The notes beneath the pieces were generated by a model. It did no database searches. It worked only from the letters and a program-made list of their open reading frames with translations, and had not been told where the DNA came from. The translations under genes and the position numbers were made by a program. Positions 28,279 to 39,689 of a stretch of 64,000 nucleotides of DNA are shown in pieces (position 1 is the first letter of the stretch; every line of letters begins with the position of its first letter). Origin of the DNA: Mangrovicoccus ximenensis (GTDB taxonomy: Bacteria > Pseudomonadota > Alphaproteobacteria > Rhodobacterales > Rhodobacteraceae); NCBI RefSeq assembly GCF_003056725.1, contig NZ_QBKZ01000014.1:148102-212101 (forward strand), written 5' to 3'.

Positions 28279-28722
28279 ATGGACAAGCAAGCTTTGCGCG
28301 ACCGCATGATGGCGCTCGAGACGGCCGAGCTCGAGGACGACCAGGGCTTCTTCGCGGATTTCGTCGCGGGCAGCGAGCTCGACGAAGAGACGCCGTCCGA
28401 CCATGACGAAGAGGGCCGCGCCGAACAGGCCGCGGACATGGTCGCCGCGCTCGAAAACCCGATCGCCGCGCACCAAGCCAAGATCGAGCGGCTGCGGGAC
28501 ATCGATTTCGGCCCCAAGGACACGGTCGAGGAAGGCGCCGCCGTGCTGGTCGATGGCCGCTGGCTGGTCGTTGCCGTGGCGACGACGGAATTCGATTTCG
28601 GCGGCGATCCCTGCATGGGCATCTCGGCCACGGCGCCGGTCTTCGAGCAGATGCAGGGTCTGGCGCGCGGCGACCGGTTCCGCATGGGCGGCCGCGAGCG
28701 CAGGATCGAAGCCGTCGCCTGA
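28279..28722 (+). CDS. Hypothetical protein with a GreA-C-like tail
   Basis: A 147-residue acidic protein with good ribosome site (AAAGGAGG). The first half is helical and very acidic; the second half (VLVDGRWLVVAVATTEFDFG, then GISATAPVFEQMQGLARGDR) resembles the C-terminal domain of GreA/GreB-type transcript-cleavage factors. Whether it acts on RNA polymerase is inference. It is a single gene between ccmE and the IS110 remnant. Confidence 0.65.
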   Translation: MDKQALRDRMMALETAELEDDQGFFADFVAGSELDEETPSDHDEEGRAEQAADMVAALENPIAAHQAKIERLRDIDFGPKDTVEEGAAVLVDGRWLVVAVATTEFDFGGDPCMGISATAPVFEQMQGLARGDRFRMGGRERRIEAVA

Positions 28723-28979
28723 CATGGCGGGGCGGTGCCCGGGCGGGCGGCCGCTCCCGTCCGGGATGTCCATGTCCCGGCGCAGGGCCGCGATCCGGCA
28801 CATGCGCCTGGGCGCGACGATGCCGGACCCGCCGGACAGCCCGCGCGCCGGCTGTCCGCTGCCGGATCACGGGGCACCCGGCACGATGCAGGGTCAGCAG
28901 CCCCCGGCTTTCCCTGGCTTTCCAGGTACTTGACCTGGACAAAGCGCGTTCTGCGCCGTTGGACGATCCCCCGGATCGT
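28723..28979. other. Intergenic stretch before the IS110 remnant
   Basis: About 255 bp of GC-rich sequence after the GreA-C-like gene. I see no credible gene and no hairpin insert of the IS-associated family. Confidence 0.4.
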
Positions 28980-29314
28980 TCAATCCGCCAGCGCGGACCG
29001 GCTTGAACCGGGCCGTCCGGCCGCCGCGCAGATCGCCTCCGCGCCGGCGGCATCGGTCCTGGTCCGCTTCGCATGGGGCTTTGCGCCTTGGGGAGGGGGC
29101 GGGCGCCCCCCGTGGCCGAGGGCCGTCAGCTCCCGCGCCCAGCGGCGGGAGCTCGAGCAGGCATCCATGCCAACAAGGCTGGCCGGCTTCCGGAAAAGGC
29201 GGGCAGCCCGCCGCGGCGGAGACGGCGCTCCGGAACGGCATTTCCGCGGGCATCCCCCCGGCGGATCCGGAAAATCGACTTGGCGAGATCGGGACCGATG
29301 GCCGTGACGGACAT
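28980..29314 (-). pseudogene. IS110-family transposase, 5' remnant
   Basis: On the minus strand MSVTAIGPDLAKSIFRI matches the N-terminus of IS110/IS1111-type transposases, and after a frameshift RWARELTALGH and TDAAGAEAICAA match the next blocks of the DEDD domain (the catalytic region around the KTDAADAEAI motif). Only about 110 residues remain and the rest is absent. The flanking element ends were not recognised. Unlike the other IS genes here it shows no hairpin insert. Confidence 0.7.
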
Positions 29315-29790
29315 GGCAGGCTCCTGGTTGACGGCAAGGGCCAGCCTGCAGCGCGGCGAGGTCGGCGAGGTGGTCCATGCCATCAAATGGCAGACGGCGC
29401 GCCGCTGCATGATGGCCGGGGCCTGCGCCCCGGCAAGGAGGGGATCGACCCAATTCCCGGCATGGCCGCCAAAGCCGCCTGGCCATGACCCAAGCACATC
29501 CGGGAAACTGAACCGCCTTGACCAATGCTATCCGTGAGTGACCATCGCGCATTGGGTTGCGCCTCGACCAGGACCGCGCGCGCGTTCCGACGGCCTTGCG
29601 GCGGGCTTTCCGTTTTCGCACCGTCGGCCTCTCCTCGCGTTAGAGCCGGTAAATCCGGTTGATCCCCCGAAGGTCCTCCCTCCCGGCGCAACAAGACGAA
29701 GAGCCGCCGATGGTCGAATCAGCGACGTTCATTGGCCAGATCCCGCAGTGGGACGCGCAGCCCCGGCGATTGAATGACCTGCGTGAAGCT
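29315..29790. other. Non-coding region between IS remnants
   Basis: About 475 bp between the IS110 start codon and the IS5 3' remnant. It contains an imperfect palindrome CCAATGC...GCATTGG (about 29521-29555), which may be part of an IS110-type end. No gene is credible. Confidence 0.35.
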
Positions 29791-29812
29791 GCTAGGCTAG
29801 CGGCTGATGGCC

Positions 29813-29855
29813 GTTCGGCATCGGCCTCGTAGCGATGGCGGCGCGGTGCCTCACC
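29813..29855 (-). repeat. Hairpin insert, class A, antisense to IS5 gene
   Basis: Forty-three bp between IS5 codons RLMA and FDRQVAEL, where two residues (RD) are expected: net +37. On the minus strand it reads GTGAGGCACC...CCGATGCCGAAC, with loop CGCCATCGCTACGA, one of the more diverged copies. Confidence 0.75.
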
Positions 29856-29891
29856 TTCGACCGCCAGGTGGCCGAGCTCCAGATCCGGGTC

Positions 29892-29933
29892 ATTCGCGGC
29901 TGCGCGCGGACCGATGGCGCTTGCCGCTCATTC
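29892..29933 (-). repeat. Hairpin insert, class A with GAATGAG...GCGAAT ends
   Basis: Forty-two bp between IS5 codons LQIRV and LNRFTALG (two residues expected, net about +36). On the minus strand GAATGAGCGGC...GCCGCGAAT with loop CGCCATCGGTCCG. The frame is kept. Confidence 0.75.
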
Positions 29934-30008
29934 CTCAACCGCTTCACTGCCCTCGGCATCCCGACGACCGTGGCCATAGGACAAGTGTGTCCGGGGAAAG
30001 GGGAATTG

Positions 30009-30318
30009 CGGTCATCAGTTGATTTGCGCAACAGCGCCCGGCGGCGATCTCGACGTGGCCGCCCGTTGGCGGCGGCGCAGCGGGCTCCGGTGGCGGATGG
30101 TGCGGGACATCGCTTGCGGATGCTCCGGGGCCTGCGGTCAATGTTTGGCGGCACGGCGATCATGGGCGCAGGCGGCATGGGCGGCGGCGATGGCGTTGCC
30201 GGACGGGGGGCGACGGACGGCCCGGACGGGGGCGGCGGGAGCGTTCACAGTGATTTTGGAAGAATTCCTTAGCAGAATCGGGTTAGATTGCCCTCTGGAT
30301 CAGACGGAGGACTGCGAT
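30009..30318. other. Intergenic region before the DUF6152-like gene
   Basis: About 310 bp. It begins in the non-coding end of the IS5 remnant; the rest is GC-rich, with an AT-richer stretch (AAGAATTCCTTAGCAG) near 30260-30275 that may be a promoter. I see nothing else. Confidence 0.35.
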
Positions 30319-30669
30319 ATGCACCATGCCCGCGACAGTTTCGCGGCGCTTGCCGCGACCCTTACCGGACAACCCGGGCCGGACCGTCACGGCAGCCGCT
30401 GGAGAGAAGACGGCCAGTTCGAGGTGACCGGCATCGTCACCGACGCCCGCCGCGCCGCGCCCGGCGGCATCGTCCGGATCACCGCCGACGGCGAGCTCTG
30501 GACCGCGGAAATTGCCGAACCGGAAGGCCCGGCAGGCGATGTTCTGGAGGTGGGCGCCGAGGTCACCCTGACCGGCAAGCGTTCCGCCAATGCCGAGGAA
30601 ATGGCCATGCGCGCCGGGACCGTGGAAATCAACGGCCGCCGCTACGTGGTCGACCCCGCCCTGGCCTGA
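30319..30669 (+). CDS. DUF6152-like small protein
   Basis: A 116-residue protein with start at 30319 and ribosome site GGAGGA. The body (FEVTGIVTDARRAAPGGIVR, then TLTGKRSANAEEMAMRAGTV) resembles the DUF6152 family of small periplasmic beta-barrel proteins found near metal or porin genes. Unlike those it has no clear signal peptide (MHHARDSFAALAATLTGQPG), so either the start or the location differs. Function unknown. Confidence 0.65.
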   Translation: MHHARDSFAALAATLTGQPGPDRHGSRWREDGQFEVTGIVTDARRAAPGGIVRITADGELWTAEIAEPEGPAGDVLEVGAEVTLTGKRSANAEEMAMRAGTVEINGRRYVVDPALA

Positions 30670-30889
30670 CCGCGGCGCCGGTTCTCCGTGCGGGCCTGTC
30701 GGCCGTCGGAGCGGCGAGCGCCTGTGACCTGCGGAAAACCGGGCGGGATACCGGCCCATGGCGCTGCCGTCCCGCAGGGCGCCCCCGGGATGCGGGGCAA
30801 AGCGGCAATCTTTCAGCGTGACCCGGCTCCGCGACGGGACCGGGCCGCGGAGCCTCCCCCGCACGGGGCGGAGGAGGGCAAGAACTGGA

Positions 30890-32050
30890 TCAGAAGCCGA
30901 TCCGCAGGCCGGCCGTGAAGGCCTGCAGGTCGTGGTAGTCGCTGCCGTCATGGGCGTCATAGGCATGCGTCCGGTAGCCGACATAGGCGGCCAGATTGTA
31001 CTGCTCGTTCGGCCCGATCCCGCCGAAATCGCGCGTCGCCTGCACGCCGATCGCATCCGACTCGTCGCCGTCGACCACGAAGTCCTCGCCATGGCCGTAA
31101 TCGATCGAGAAGGCGGTGTAGCCCTTGCGGAAGAAGCTGGTCGTCCGGTAGCCGAGCTTGCCATAGGCGAAGGTGGCGTCGTTGTCGTTGTCGAGACCGC
31201 CGCCATAGGACACCGAGGCGGTCAGGCCCGAGGCCTTGTGCCAGATCGAGGCCGAGGTCATCGCCGTTTCGCTGACATCGTTGTCGTCCTCGACCGCGGC
31301 ATAGCCGAGCCCGGCGGAGAATTGCAGCGCGTCGTTCTCGACCGTGTAACGGATCGAGGCGTCGTAGTAGTCGTTGTGGTTGTCGTCCTGCAGCACTTCC
31401 TGACCGTAGGCGGCCGCCAGGGTCAGCTTGGCGTTCTCGGCAGCCAGCAGGTCCGGCGTGTCGTAGCGCACGCGCATCCGGCGGGCGCCGTCGAAATCGT
31501 TGAACACCTGGCCGATGCTGACATCGCTGAGCGTGCCGTCCTTGTCGCGGAACCGGTAGCTGCCGGCCAGGTCGCCCATCGCGGCGTGGCCTGCGAGCCC
31601 CGTGCCGGAGAAGTCCGTCTCGGCGATGCCGTCGGTGGCCATGCTGCCCTGGCCGGCGCTGAACGTCCCGAAGCGCTTGCTGTCATAGATCGCCTCGACA
31701 TGGCGCAGCGAGCGGCGGGTCCAGTCGATCCCGTCGAAATCGCCGTCCTGGGTGAGGGCGCCCGACTGGGCGAAGCCGAGCGCGGTTTCGAACCACAGGG
31801 TGATCTTGTCGCTTTCCTGGGTCGGGATGTCGATCCGGAAGCCGAGGCGGGAATTCGAGGCGGCGTTGTCGACCAGCTTGGTGTCGGTGTCGGTGTCGTC
31901 GCCGTCATCGACGGATTGCAGGGTCGGGTCGATCTGGCCGTAGAAGGTGACGGTCGACCCGCCTTCGCTGGTGAAGGTCTGGGCGGTGGCGGCGCCCGAT
32001 GCCAGCGCGGTGGCGCCGAAAAGGACGGAGAGGAGGGAGAGGCGGGACAT
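30890..32050 (-). CDS. Outer-membrane porin
   Basis: The 386-residue product has a signal peptide (about 1-23, ending SGAATA), then a 16-strand-type porin barrel: QTFTSEGGSTVTFYGQIDPT at the start, repeated aromatic/Gly strands (FETALGFAQSG, FAYGKLGYRTTSFF) and a C-terminal strand LQAFTAGLRIGF ending in Phe, the BAM recognition signal. Substrate specificity cannot be read. It is a single gene, divergent from uvrA. Confidence 0.9.
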   Translation of the reverse strand: MSRLSLLSVLFGATALASGAATAQTFTSEGGSTVTFYGQIDPTLQSVDDGDDTDTDTKLVDNAASNSRLGFRIDIPTQESDKITLWFETALGFAQSGALTQDGDFDGIDWTRRSLRHVEAIYDSKRFGTFSAGQGSMATDGIAETDFSGTGLAGHAAMGDLAGSYRFRDKDGTLSDVSIGQVFNDFDGARRMRVRYDTPDLLAAENAKLTLAAAYGQEVLQDDNHNDYYDASIRYTVENDALQFSAGLGYAAVEDDNDVSETAMTSASIWHKASGLTASVSYGGGLDNDNDATFAYGKLGYRTTSFFRKGYTAFSIDYGHGEDFVVDGDESDAIGVQATRDFGGIGPNEQYNLAAYVGYRTHAYDAHDGSDYHDLQAFTAGLRIGF

Positions 32051-32338
32051 GCTTACTCGCGATGCTGGACTGCTGGAAACCATCGGCAGGGCAGCCCGGG
32101 AGCATGCGAAGCGACGGACCCGGCGCGCCCTCCGCCGGAAAAGCCGGAGAACCGCGCCTTGGCGGGCAGGGCGCTGGTAGCAAGATGGTTAGCAGGGTAA
32201 CAAGTGGGATTGCGGTAAAATTCACGCGATCAACCTTTCCGCGCCGCCGGAACGGCCGTTCATTGTTTGTTCGCAATTTCGGATTGGAGACTCGCCGCAG
32301 GCAGCTTATCTTAGCCGGGTTGAAGCCGGAGGTGTGGC

Positions 32339-35215
<2,877 letters not shown>

Positions 35216-35248
35216 GGACCCGGCCGCCGCTGCGGCGGATGCGGGCAA

Positions 35249-35276
35249 GAAAAAAGGGGCGCCGCGGCGCCCCTTT
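35249..35276. terminator. Bidirectional terminator between uvrA and the BCCT gene
   Basis: The hairpin GGGGCGCC-GC-GGCGCCCC has AAGAAAAAA on its left and TTTGCAT on its right, so it can end transcription from both convergent genes. Confidence 0.85.
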
Positions 35277-35296
35277 GCATGTCGTTGTGCCGGAAC

Positions 35297-36940
35297 TCAG
35301 GCCTTGCGCTCGGAGGCGAGGCCCTTCCAGATCGCGACGCACATCACCAGCAGGACGATGGTGAAGGGCAGGCCGGTCGAAATGACCATCGACTGCAGCG
35401 AGCCGAGCCCGCCGGCCGAGAGCAGCAGCACGATGGCCACGGCGCCCTCGAAGATCGCCCAGAAGACACGCTGCGGGACCGGCGCGTCGACCTTGCCGCC
35501 TGCGGTGATCGTGTCGATCACCAGCGAGCCGGAGTCCGAGGAGGTGACGAAGAACACGATCACCAGCACGATGCCCACCAGCGACGTGATGCCGGTCAGC
35601 GGCAGCTCGTCGAGCATCTTGAACAGCTTCAGCGGCAGGTCGGCCTCCTGCGCGGCGGTGTAGCCGTCCTGCACGACCTGGTGGATGGCCACGCCGCCGA
35701 AGACCGACATCCACAGCACGCAGACCAGCGACGGGATCAGCAGCACGCAGATCATGAATTCGCGCACGGTGCGGCCGCGGCTGACGCGGGCGATGAACAT
35801 GCCGACGAACGGCGACCAGGAGATCCACCAAGCCCAGTAGAACGAGGTCCAGCCCTGCATGAAGTTCACGTCCTCGCGGCCCACAGGGTTCGAGAGCGCG
35901 GGCAGGTATTCGACATAGGCCCAGAGATAGTCGAAGAAGCCGGTCAGCACCGCGACCGTCGAGCCGGTCAGCAGCACGAAGACCAGCAGCAGCAACGCCA
36001 GCGCCATGTTGATCTCCGACAGCACCTTCACGCCGCCGTCGAGGCCGCGCAGCACCGAGACCAGGGCGACCGCGGTGATTGCCGTGATCAGCACGACCTC
36101 GGTCGTGTCGCTGATCGGAATGCCGAAAAGTTCGTTCAGGCCGGCATTGGCCTGGGTCGCGCCGAAGCCCAGCGAGGTCGCGAGGCCGAACAGTGTCGCG
36201 AACACGGCCAGGATGTCGATCACATGGCCCGGCCAGCCCCAGACGCGCTCGCCGAGGATCGGATAGAAGGCCGAGCGCACGGTCAGCGGCAGGCCCTTGT
36301 TGTAGGAGAACAGCGCCAGCGCCAGCGCCACGATGGCGTAGATCGCCCAGGGATGCAGGCCCCAGTGGAAGATCGTCGCGGCCATGCCGAGCCGGATCGC
36401 GGCCTCCTGGTCGCCCTCGGCGCCGCCGAGCGGTGCCCAGTCGGTGCGCACGCCGTTCTCGCCGACGGAGATCCCGCCGATCGAGGAGGAGAAGTGGCTC
36501 ATCGGTTCGGATACGCCGTAGAAGACGAGGCCGATGCCCATGCCTGCCGCGAAGAGCATCGCGAACCAGCCCATGTAGGTGTAGTCCGGCGTGGCCTCCG
36601 AGCCGCCGAGGCGGATGCTGCCCATCGGGGTGACGATCAGCAGGAGGCAGAAGATCACGAAGATGTTCGCGGCCCCGAGGAAGAACCAGTCGAAGCCCTT
36701 GGTGACGGCGTCGAACATCGCCGAGAAGAGGCTGCCTGCCTGCTCGGGCAGGGCGAGCGTATAGAAGACGAAGGCGACGATGGCCATGCCGGAGACGGCA
36801 AAGACCGGGTTGTGGATGTCGAAGCCGATCGGCCCGAGCGAGCCTTCGACGTTGTCCTGGCCGATTTCGTATTCGGTTTCGATGACGTCTGAGACGCCTT
36901 CCGGTTCGGGAATGCCGGTATCGGGGGGCGTATCGGTCAA
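35297..36940 (-). CDS. BCCT-family betaine/carnitine/choline transporter
   Basis: A 547-residue, 12-helix secondary transporter for quaternary ammonium osmolytes. It contains MLFAAGMGIGLVFYGVSEP and FYWAWWISWSPFVGMFIAR followed by SRGRTVREF, the BCCT signature, with the tryptophan cage residues in WAWWISW. Sodium- or proton-coupled uptake of betaine-like compounds is expected; the exact substrate is unknown. Its start overlaps the stop of the universal stress protein gene (ATGA), suggesting joint expression under osmotic stress. Confidence 0.93.
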   Translation of the reverse strand: MTDTPPDTGIPEPEGVSDVIETEYEIGQDNVEGSLGPIGFDIHNPVFAVSGMAIVAFVFYTLALPEQAGSLFSAMFDAVTKGFDWFFLGAANIFVIFCLLLIVTPMGSIRLGGSEATPDYTYMGWFAMLFAAGMGIGLVFYGVSEPMSHFSSSIGGISVGENGVRTDWAPLGGAEGDQEAAIRLGMAATIFHWGLHPWAIYAIVALALALFSYNKGLPLTVRSAFYPILGERVWGWPGHVIDILAVFATLFGLATSLGFGATQANAGLNELFGIPISDTTEVVLITAITAVALVSVLRGLDGGVKVLSEINMALALLLLVFVLLTGSTVAVLTGFFDYLWAYVEYLPALSNPVGREDVNFMQGWTSFYWAWWISWSPFVGMFIARVSRGRTVREFMICVLLIPSLVCVLWMSVFGGVAIHQVVQDGYTAAQEADLPLKLFKMLDELPLTGITSLVGIVLVIVFFVTSSDSGSLVIDTITAGGKVDAPVPQRVFWAIFEGAVAIVLLLSAGGLGSLQSMVISTGLPFTIVLLVMCVAIWKGLASERKA

Positions 36941-37386
36941 GTTGCGGTCCTTTCGTCAGGGTGGATGGGGTCCTGGCGCACGAGGAAGATGGAGCCGGGG
37001 AATTTCCGGGCCATCTGCTCGCCGTGGGAGGGCCAGATGCGGTCGGTGAAGGCCGGGCCATGCGTGGCCATGACGATCAGATCCGCCTCGATCTCGTGTG
37101 CGGCCTTCAAGAGGACCGCGCTCAGGTCGGCGGCGGGGTCATTGGCAACCACGGCGGTGCTGGACGCCTGGTGGCCATGGGTTTCGGTCTCGGAGGCCGC
37201 GAAGGCCTCGAGCTTCTTCGCGTATTCGGCAGGAGTGTGCCCGAGCTTGCCCGGTGCGTCGGAGGTCACACCGACATACCATACGGTCGCCCCGTTCTCG
37301 CGTGCCAGCTGCGCGGCCAGCTCGAGGCTGCGCGACAAGCTTGATTTATGTGCCAGATCCACCGGCACCATGATTTTCTTGAACAT
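36937..37386 (-). CDS. Universal stress protein (UspA family)
   Basis: A 149-residue UspA-type protein: MFKKIMVPVDLAHKSSLSRS at the N-terminus, ADLIVMATHGPAF and SIFLVRQDP at the C-terminus. The ATP-binding glycine motif typical of one Usp subgroup is only partly present. It is co-transcribed with the BCCT transporter, an arrangement seen with osmolyte carriers where a Usp domain may regulate transport. Confidence 0.9.
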   Translation of the reverse strand: MFKKIMVPVDLAHKSSLSRSLELAAQLARENGATVWYVGVTSDAPGKLGHTPAEYAKKLEAFAASETETHGHQASSTAVVANDPAADLSAVLLKAAHEIEADLIVMATHGPAFTDRIWPSHGEQMARKFPGSIFLVRQDPIHPDERTAT

Positions 37387-37582
37387 CGTTCTTCCTGTTG
37401 TTTCCCCAGGTCGCGCGCCCGGGATGGGTTAACGCATAGCGCAAGGTTAAGGTTTCATCAAATTTTAGCGTCGGCGGAGGCTTGCCCGGTCTCCGGGGCA
37501 GGCGGGGGCAGGAAAATCGGCAGGGCGCGAATTTTTCCGCTTGACCCCTGCGCCGCTACACAATATCTGGCGCCCACTCCTT

Positions 37583-37659
37583 GGCGGAGTAGCTCAGTTG
37601 GTTAGAGCAGCGGAATCATAATCCGCGTGTCGGGGGTTCAAGTCCCTCCTCCGCTACCA
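37583..37659 (+). tRNA. tRNA-Met (CAT anticodon)
   Basis: A 77-nt cloverleaf with encoded CCA: acceptor GGCGGAG/CTCCGCT, D-arm GCTCAGTTGGTTAGAGC, anticodon arm CGGAATCATAATCCG with anticodon CAT, T-arm GGGGGTTCAAGTCCCTC. The sequence matches elongator tRNA-Met of this group; tRNA-Ile(CAT) is less likely. Confidence 0.93.
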
Positions 37660-37876
37660 TTTACTCGTATGAAGTTCTGAAGTTGCTAGGAAAATTTCTG
37701 AGGAAATTCCTTCGCCCAAGAATTGCCTAGGATCGAACACCCCCTCAAATCGGCCCTCAAAGTTCCGCTGAACGATTTCGGAAGCGTGAAGGCGCGTCGC
37801 GTTTTGGGCGGCGTTGTTGCAGAACCCGTCGGCTTCCGGGCCTCATGGCGTGAATCCGGTGGGTTCTGAGCTTGCC
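37660..37876. other. Region between tRNA-Met and the IS5 transposase
   Basis: About 215 bp, AT-richer than average just after the tRNA. On the minus strand an open frame (ASEIVQRNFEGRFEGVFDPR, ending at a TAG inside the tRNA 3' end) may be the tail of a lost gene. From about 37797 it becomes the left end of an IS5 element (TTGTTGCAGAACCCG). Confidence 0.4.
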
Positions 37877-37927
37877 ATGAGCAAGCCCGAACCCGCCCGC
37901 TACCGTACGACGAACTGGAAATCCCAT

Positions 37928-38009
37928 AGTGAGCCATTGATGCGCCATTGGTTCGAGCAGTTGCCAGCGGCAAGCGCCACCGGTCCGAGCGCCGCTGGCG
38001 ACGGCGAAC
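37928..38009 (+). repeat. Composite hairpin insert, class AA
   Basis: Eighty-two bp. The left half-unit AGTGAGCCATTGATGCG-CCATTGGTTCGAGCA stops in its loop and is joined to a complete unit GTTGCCAGCGGC...GCCGCTGGCGACGG (9-bp arms), ending CGAAC. It sits between IS5 codons NWKS and LKRRGSL (net about +76). Confidence 0.8.
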
Positions 38010-38108
38010 ACGCTGAAGCGGCGCGGGTCTCTGCTCGTCTTGCTGGACAGGGACATGGCCTGGCTCGCGCCGAAGGCAGGCAAGCCCGGGCGCCCGCCCG
38101 AGTTCTCT

Positions 38109-38158
38109 GAATGAGGAGGATGAGCAGACGGTCCTGGGGACGGTCTGCCCGACGAATG
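38109..38158 (+). repeat. Hairpin insert, class C
   Basis: GAATGAGGAGG...CCCGACGAATG, the same ends as the copy in istB at 2487, but a different hairpin: GCAGAC-G-GTCC, TGG, GGAC-G-GTCTGC. It lies between IS5 codons for PPEFS and IQFCLML (net about +43). Confidence 0.85.
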
Positions 38159-38211
38159 CGATCCAGTTCTGCCTGATGCTGAAGGTCCTGTTCGGCCTGC
38201 CGCTCCGCCAG

Positions 38212-38297
38212 ATCGAGCCATTGGAACGCCATGGGTCCGAGTGAGTTGCCCATCGCGGCGCCACCGGTTTGAGCCCGATGGGCGACGGCGAGGCGGC
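38212..38297 (+). repeat. Composite hairpin insert, class AA
   Basis: Eighty-six bp: half-unit GAGCCATTGGAACGCCATGG-GTCCGAGTGA followed by GTTGCCCATCG...CGATGGGCGACGG with loop CGCCACCGGTTTGAG. It interrupts IS5 between LFGLPLRQ and MVSSILEM (net about +77) and is joined at the same loop position as the other composites. Confidence 0.78.
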
Positions 38298-38372
38298 ATG
38301 GTCTCCAGCATCCTGGAAATGGCGGGTCTGGACTGGCCGGTGCCGGACGTCTCCACGCTCAGCCGTCGTCAG

Positions 38373-38408
38373 AGTGAGACGGGACCGTGGCCCCAGCGGG
38401 GCCGCGAA
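38373..38408 (+). repeat. Hairpin insert, class B (in-frame)
   Basis: Thirty-six bp: AGTGAGACGGGACCGTGG, then hairpin GGCCCC-AGC-GGGGCC, then GCGAA. It sits between IS5 codons STLSRRQ and TLSI and keeps the frame (net +33, no stop). Confidence 0.8.
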
Positions 38409-38505
38409 ACCCTGTCGATCGATTGCCGTCCAGCTTTCTGCCCGCTGGGCCCCGGGCCCGCTCACCCTCCTCGTTGACAGCACCGGGATCAAGTTCCCGG
38501 GTGAA

Positions 38506-38551
38506 TGAAGAGGGACCGTGGCGCCAGTGGCGCCGCGAAAGCCCGATGAAT
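38506..38551 (+). repeat. Hairpin insert, class B
   Basis: The core GGGACCGTGGCGCCAGTGG-CGCCGCGAAAGCCC with arms GGCGCC/GGCGCC corresponds to the GGCCCC/GGGGCC arms at 38373 (compensatory). It is flanked by GAATGA on both sides and interrupts IS5 between IKFPGE and EWLARKHG. Confidence 0.8.
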
Positions 38552-38631
38552 GAATGGCTGGCCAGGAAGCACGGCACCCACCGCCGCGGGGGAGGTCCTG
38601 CGCCGGATCGTCCGCCGGCGGGAGCGGCGCG

Positions 38632-39401
38632 ATGCGTGACGACCATGCCCCGACGGCCGCGGATGATCCGCTGCCCGGCGCGATGCTGGCCGGGGACGCC
38701 ACCGCCGCCGACATCGAGTTGCTGCGCAAGCACAGCTCGGTCTATGTCTACGAGGCGCCGGTGCGGATCTGGCACTGGATCAACGCCGCGGCGATCATGG
38801 TGCTGATCTTCACCGGCTGGTTCATCGGCTCGCCGCCGCCCTCGATGCAGATCGCCGAGGCCACGCATCAGTTCGTCTTCGGCTATATCCGCTTCGCCCA
38901 TTTCGCGGCCGGCTGGATCCTGACCGTGGGCTTCCTCGGCCGGATCTACTGGGCCTTCGTCGGCAACCACCATGCAAGGCAGCTCTTCGTCCTGCCGGTC
39001 TGGAACGCGCATTGGTGGAAGGAGATCCTGTTCGAGCTGCGCTGGTACCTGTTCCTCGAGAAGGAGCCGAAGAAATATGTCGGCCACAACCCGCTGGCGC
39101 AGACCGCGATGTTCTTCTTCATGACGCTGGGGCTCAGCTTCATGATCGTCACCGGGCTGGCGCTCTATTCCGAGGGGCTGGGGCAGGACAGCCTGCTCCA
39201 CCATCTGTTCGGCTGGGTGCTGACGCTCGGCGGCAACAGCCAGATCATCCACTCGGTCCATCACCTGGGCATGTGGGCGATCGTGATCTTCATGATCATC
39301 CATATCTAGCGGCGATCCGCGAGGACATCATGTCCCGCCAGTCGATGGTCTCGACCATGATCTCGGGGACGCGGACCTTCAAGGATGACCGCCGCGGGTG
39401 A
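38632..39401 (+). pseudogene. hupC: Hydrogenase cytochrome b subunit, frameshifted near the 3' end
   Basis: HupC is the diheme membrane cytochrome b that links uptake [NiFe]-hydrogenase to the quinone pool. The frame reads HSSVYVYEAPVRIWHWINAA, FAAGWILTVGFLGRIYWAFV, MFFFMTLGLSFMIVTGLALY and IHSVHHLGMWAIVIFMIIHI, with histidine ligands in four helices. At 39307-39309 the frame meets TAG; deleting no residues but adding one base restores AAIREDIMSRQSMVSTMISG to a stop at 39401. So there is a one-base deletion (real or a sequencing error). hupS and hupL, normally upstream, are absent; an IS5 remnant lies there. Confidence 0.85.
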
Positions 39402-39689
39402 GAGCTGCATTGGCATGCGGGCAGTGAATCGAAAGGGGAGCGGTCAAGCCGCTCCCCTTTCTGCTTTCCGTGTGGCCAGTTCTTGAAGAAACCGGAAAGT
39501 TGCTTTCCATTCACCCGGCCGGATGTGAACCTGTTTCTAAGAAAAACTATTTATATTTCAGATCATTAAGTTTTCCTGCAGAGGGGCAGGTGGAAACTTA
39601 TCTTGCGCCTCCCCGGGCGGTAGCTTTCCGGAACGTGCCAGATGGCAAGCGGCCTGCCGCTTTGCCGCCAGCTTGGGAGGGCTCCGCAC
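39402..39689. other. Gap between hupC and hupD
   Basis: About 290 bp, unusually long for a hup operon. It contains the terminator listed below and an AT-rich stretch around 39535-39575 that could be a promoter for hupD. No other gene. Confidence 0.4.
39432..39462 (+). terminator. Rho-independent terminator after hupC
   Basis: AAAGGGGAGCGG-TCAAG-CCGCTCCCCTTT forms a strong hairpin ending in CTTTCTGCTTT, 30 bp after the restored hupC stop. Confidence 0.8.

Larger units (their letters stand above)
29791..30008 (+). pseudogene. IS5-family transposase, 3' remnant
   Basis: The last part of an IS5-type DDE transposase on the plus strand: RLMA, then (after a hairpin insert) FDRQVAELQIRV, then (after another) LNRFTALGIPTTVAIG and GKGELRSSVDL. 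These match the conserved C-terminal block of IS5-type enzymes. The catalytic domain is missing. It is inactive. Confidence 0.75.
37800..38588 (+). mobile_element. IS5-family element, degraded
   Basis: The left end and first third of an IS5-type element, including GGCGGCGTTGTTGCAGAAC near 37802-37820 and the transposase start at 37877. The sequence leaves the family at about 38588, just before hupC, so the right part is lost. Five hairpin inserts (two of them composite) occur within 630 bp. Confidence 0.8.
37877..38588 (+). pseudogene. IS5-family transposase, interrupted five times and 3'-truncated
   Basis: The gene begins MSKPEPARYRTTNWKS, then reads LKRRGSLLVLLDRDMAWLAP with GKPGRPPEFS, IQFCLMLKVLFGLPLRQ, GMVSSILEMAGLDWPVPDVS with TLSRRQ, PGPLTLLVDSTGIKF (first catalytic Asp in VDSTG) and WLARKHGTHRR, each block separated by an insert (37928, 38109, 38212, 38373, 38506). 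The remaining two thirds of the catalytic domain are gone. Non-functional. Confidence 0.88.

Noticed and set aside
29521-29555. CCAATGC...GCATTGG palindrome as a class A insert
   Set aside because: The loop and ends do not match and it lies outside any transposase frame; it could be an IS110 end.
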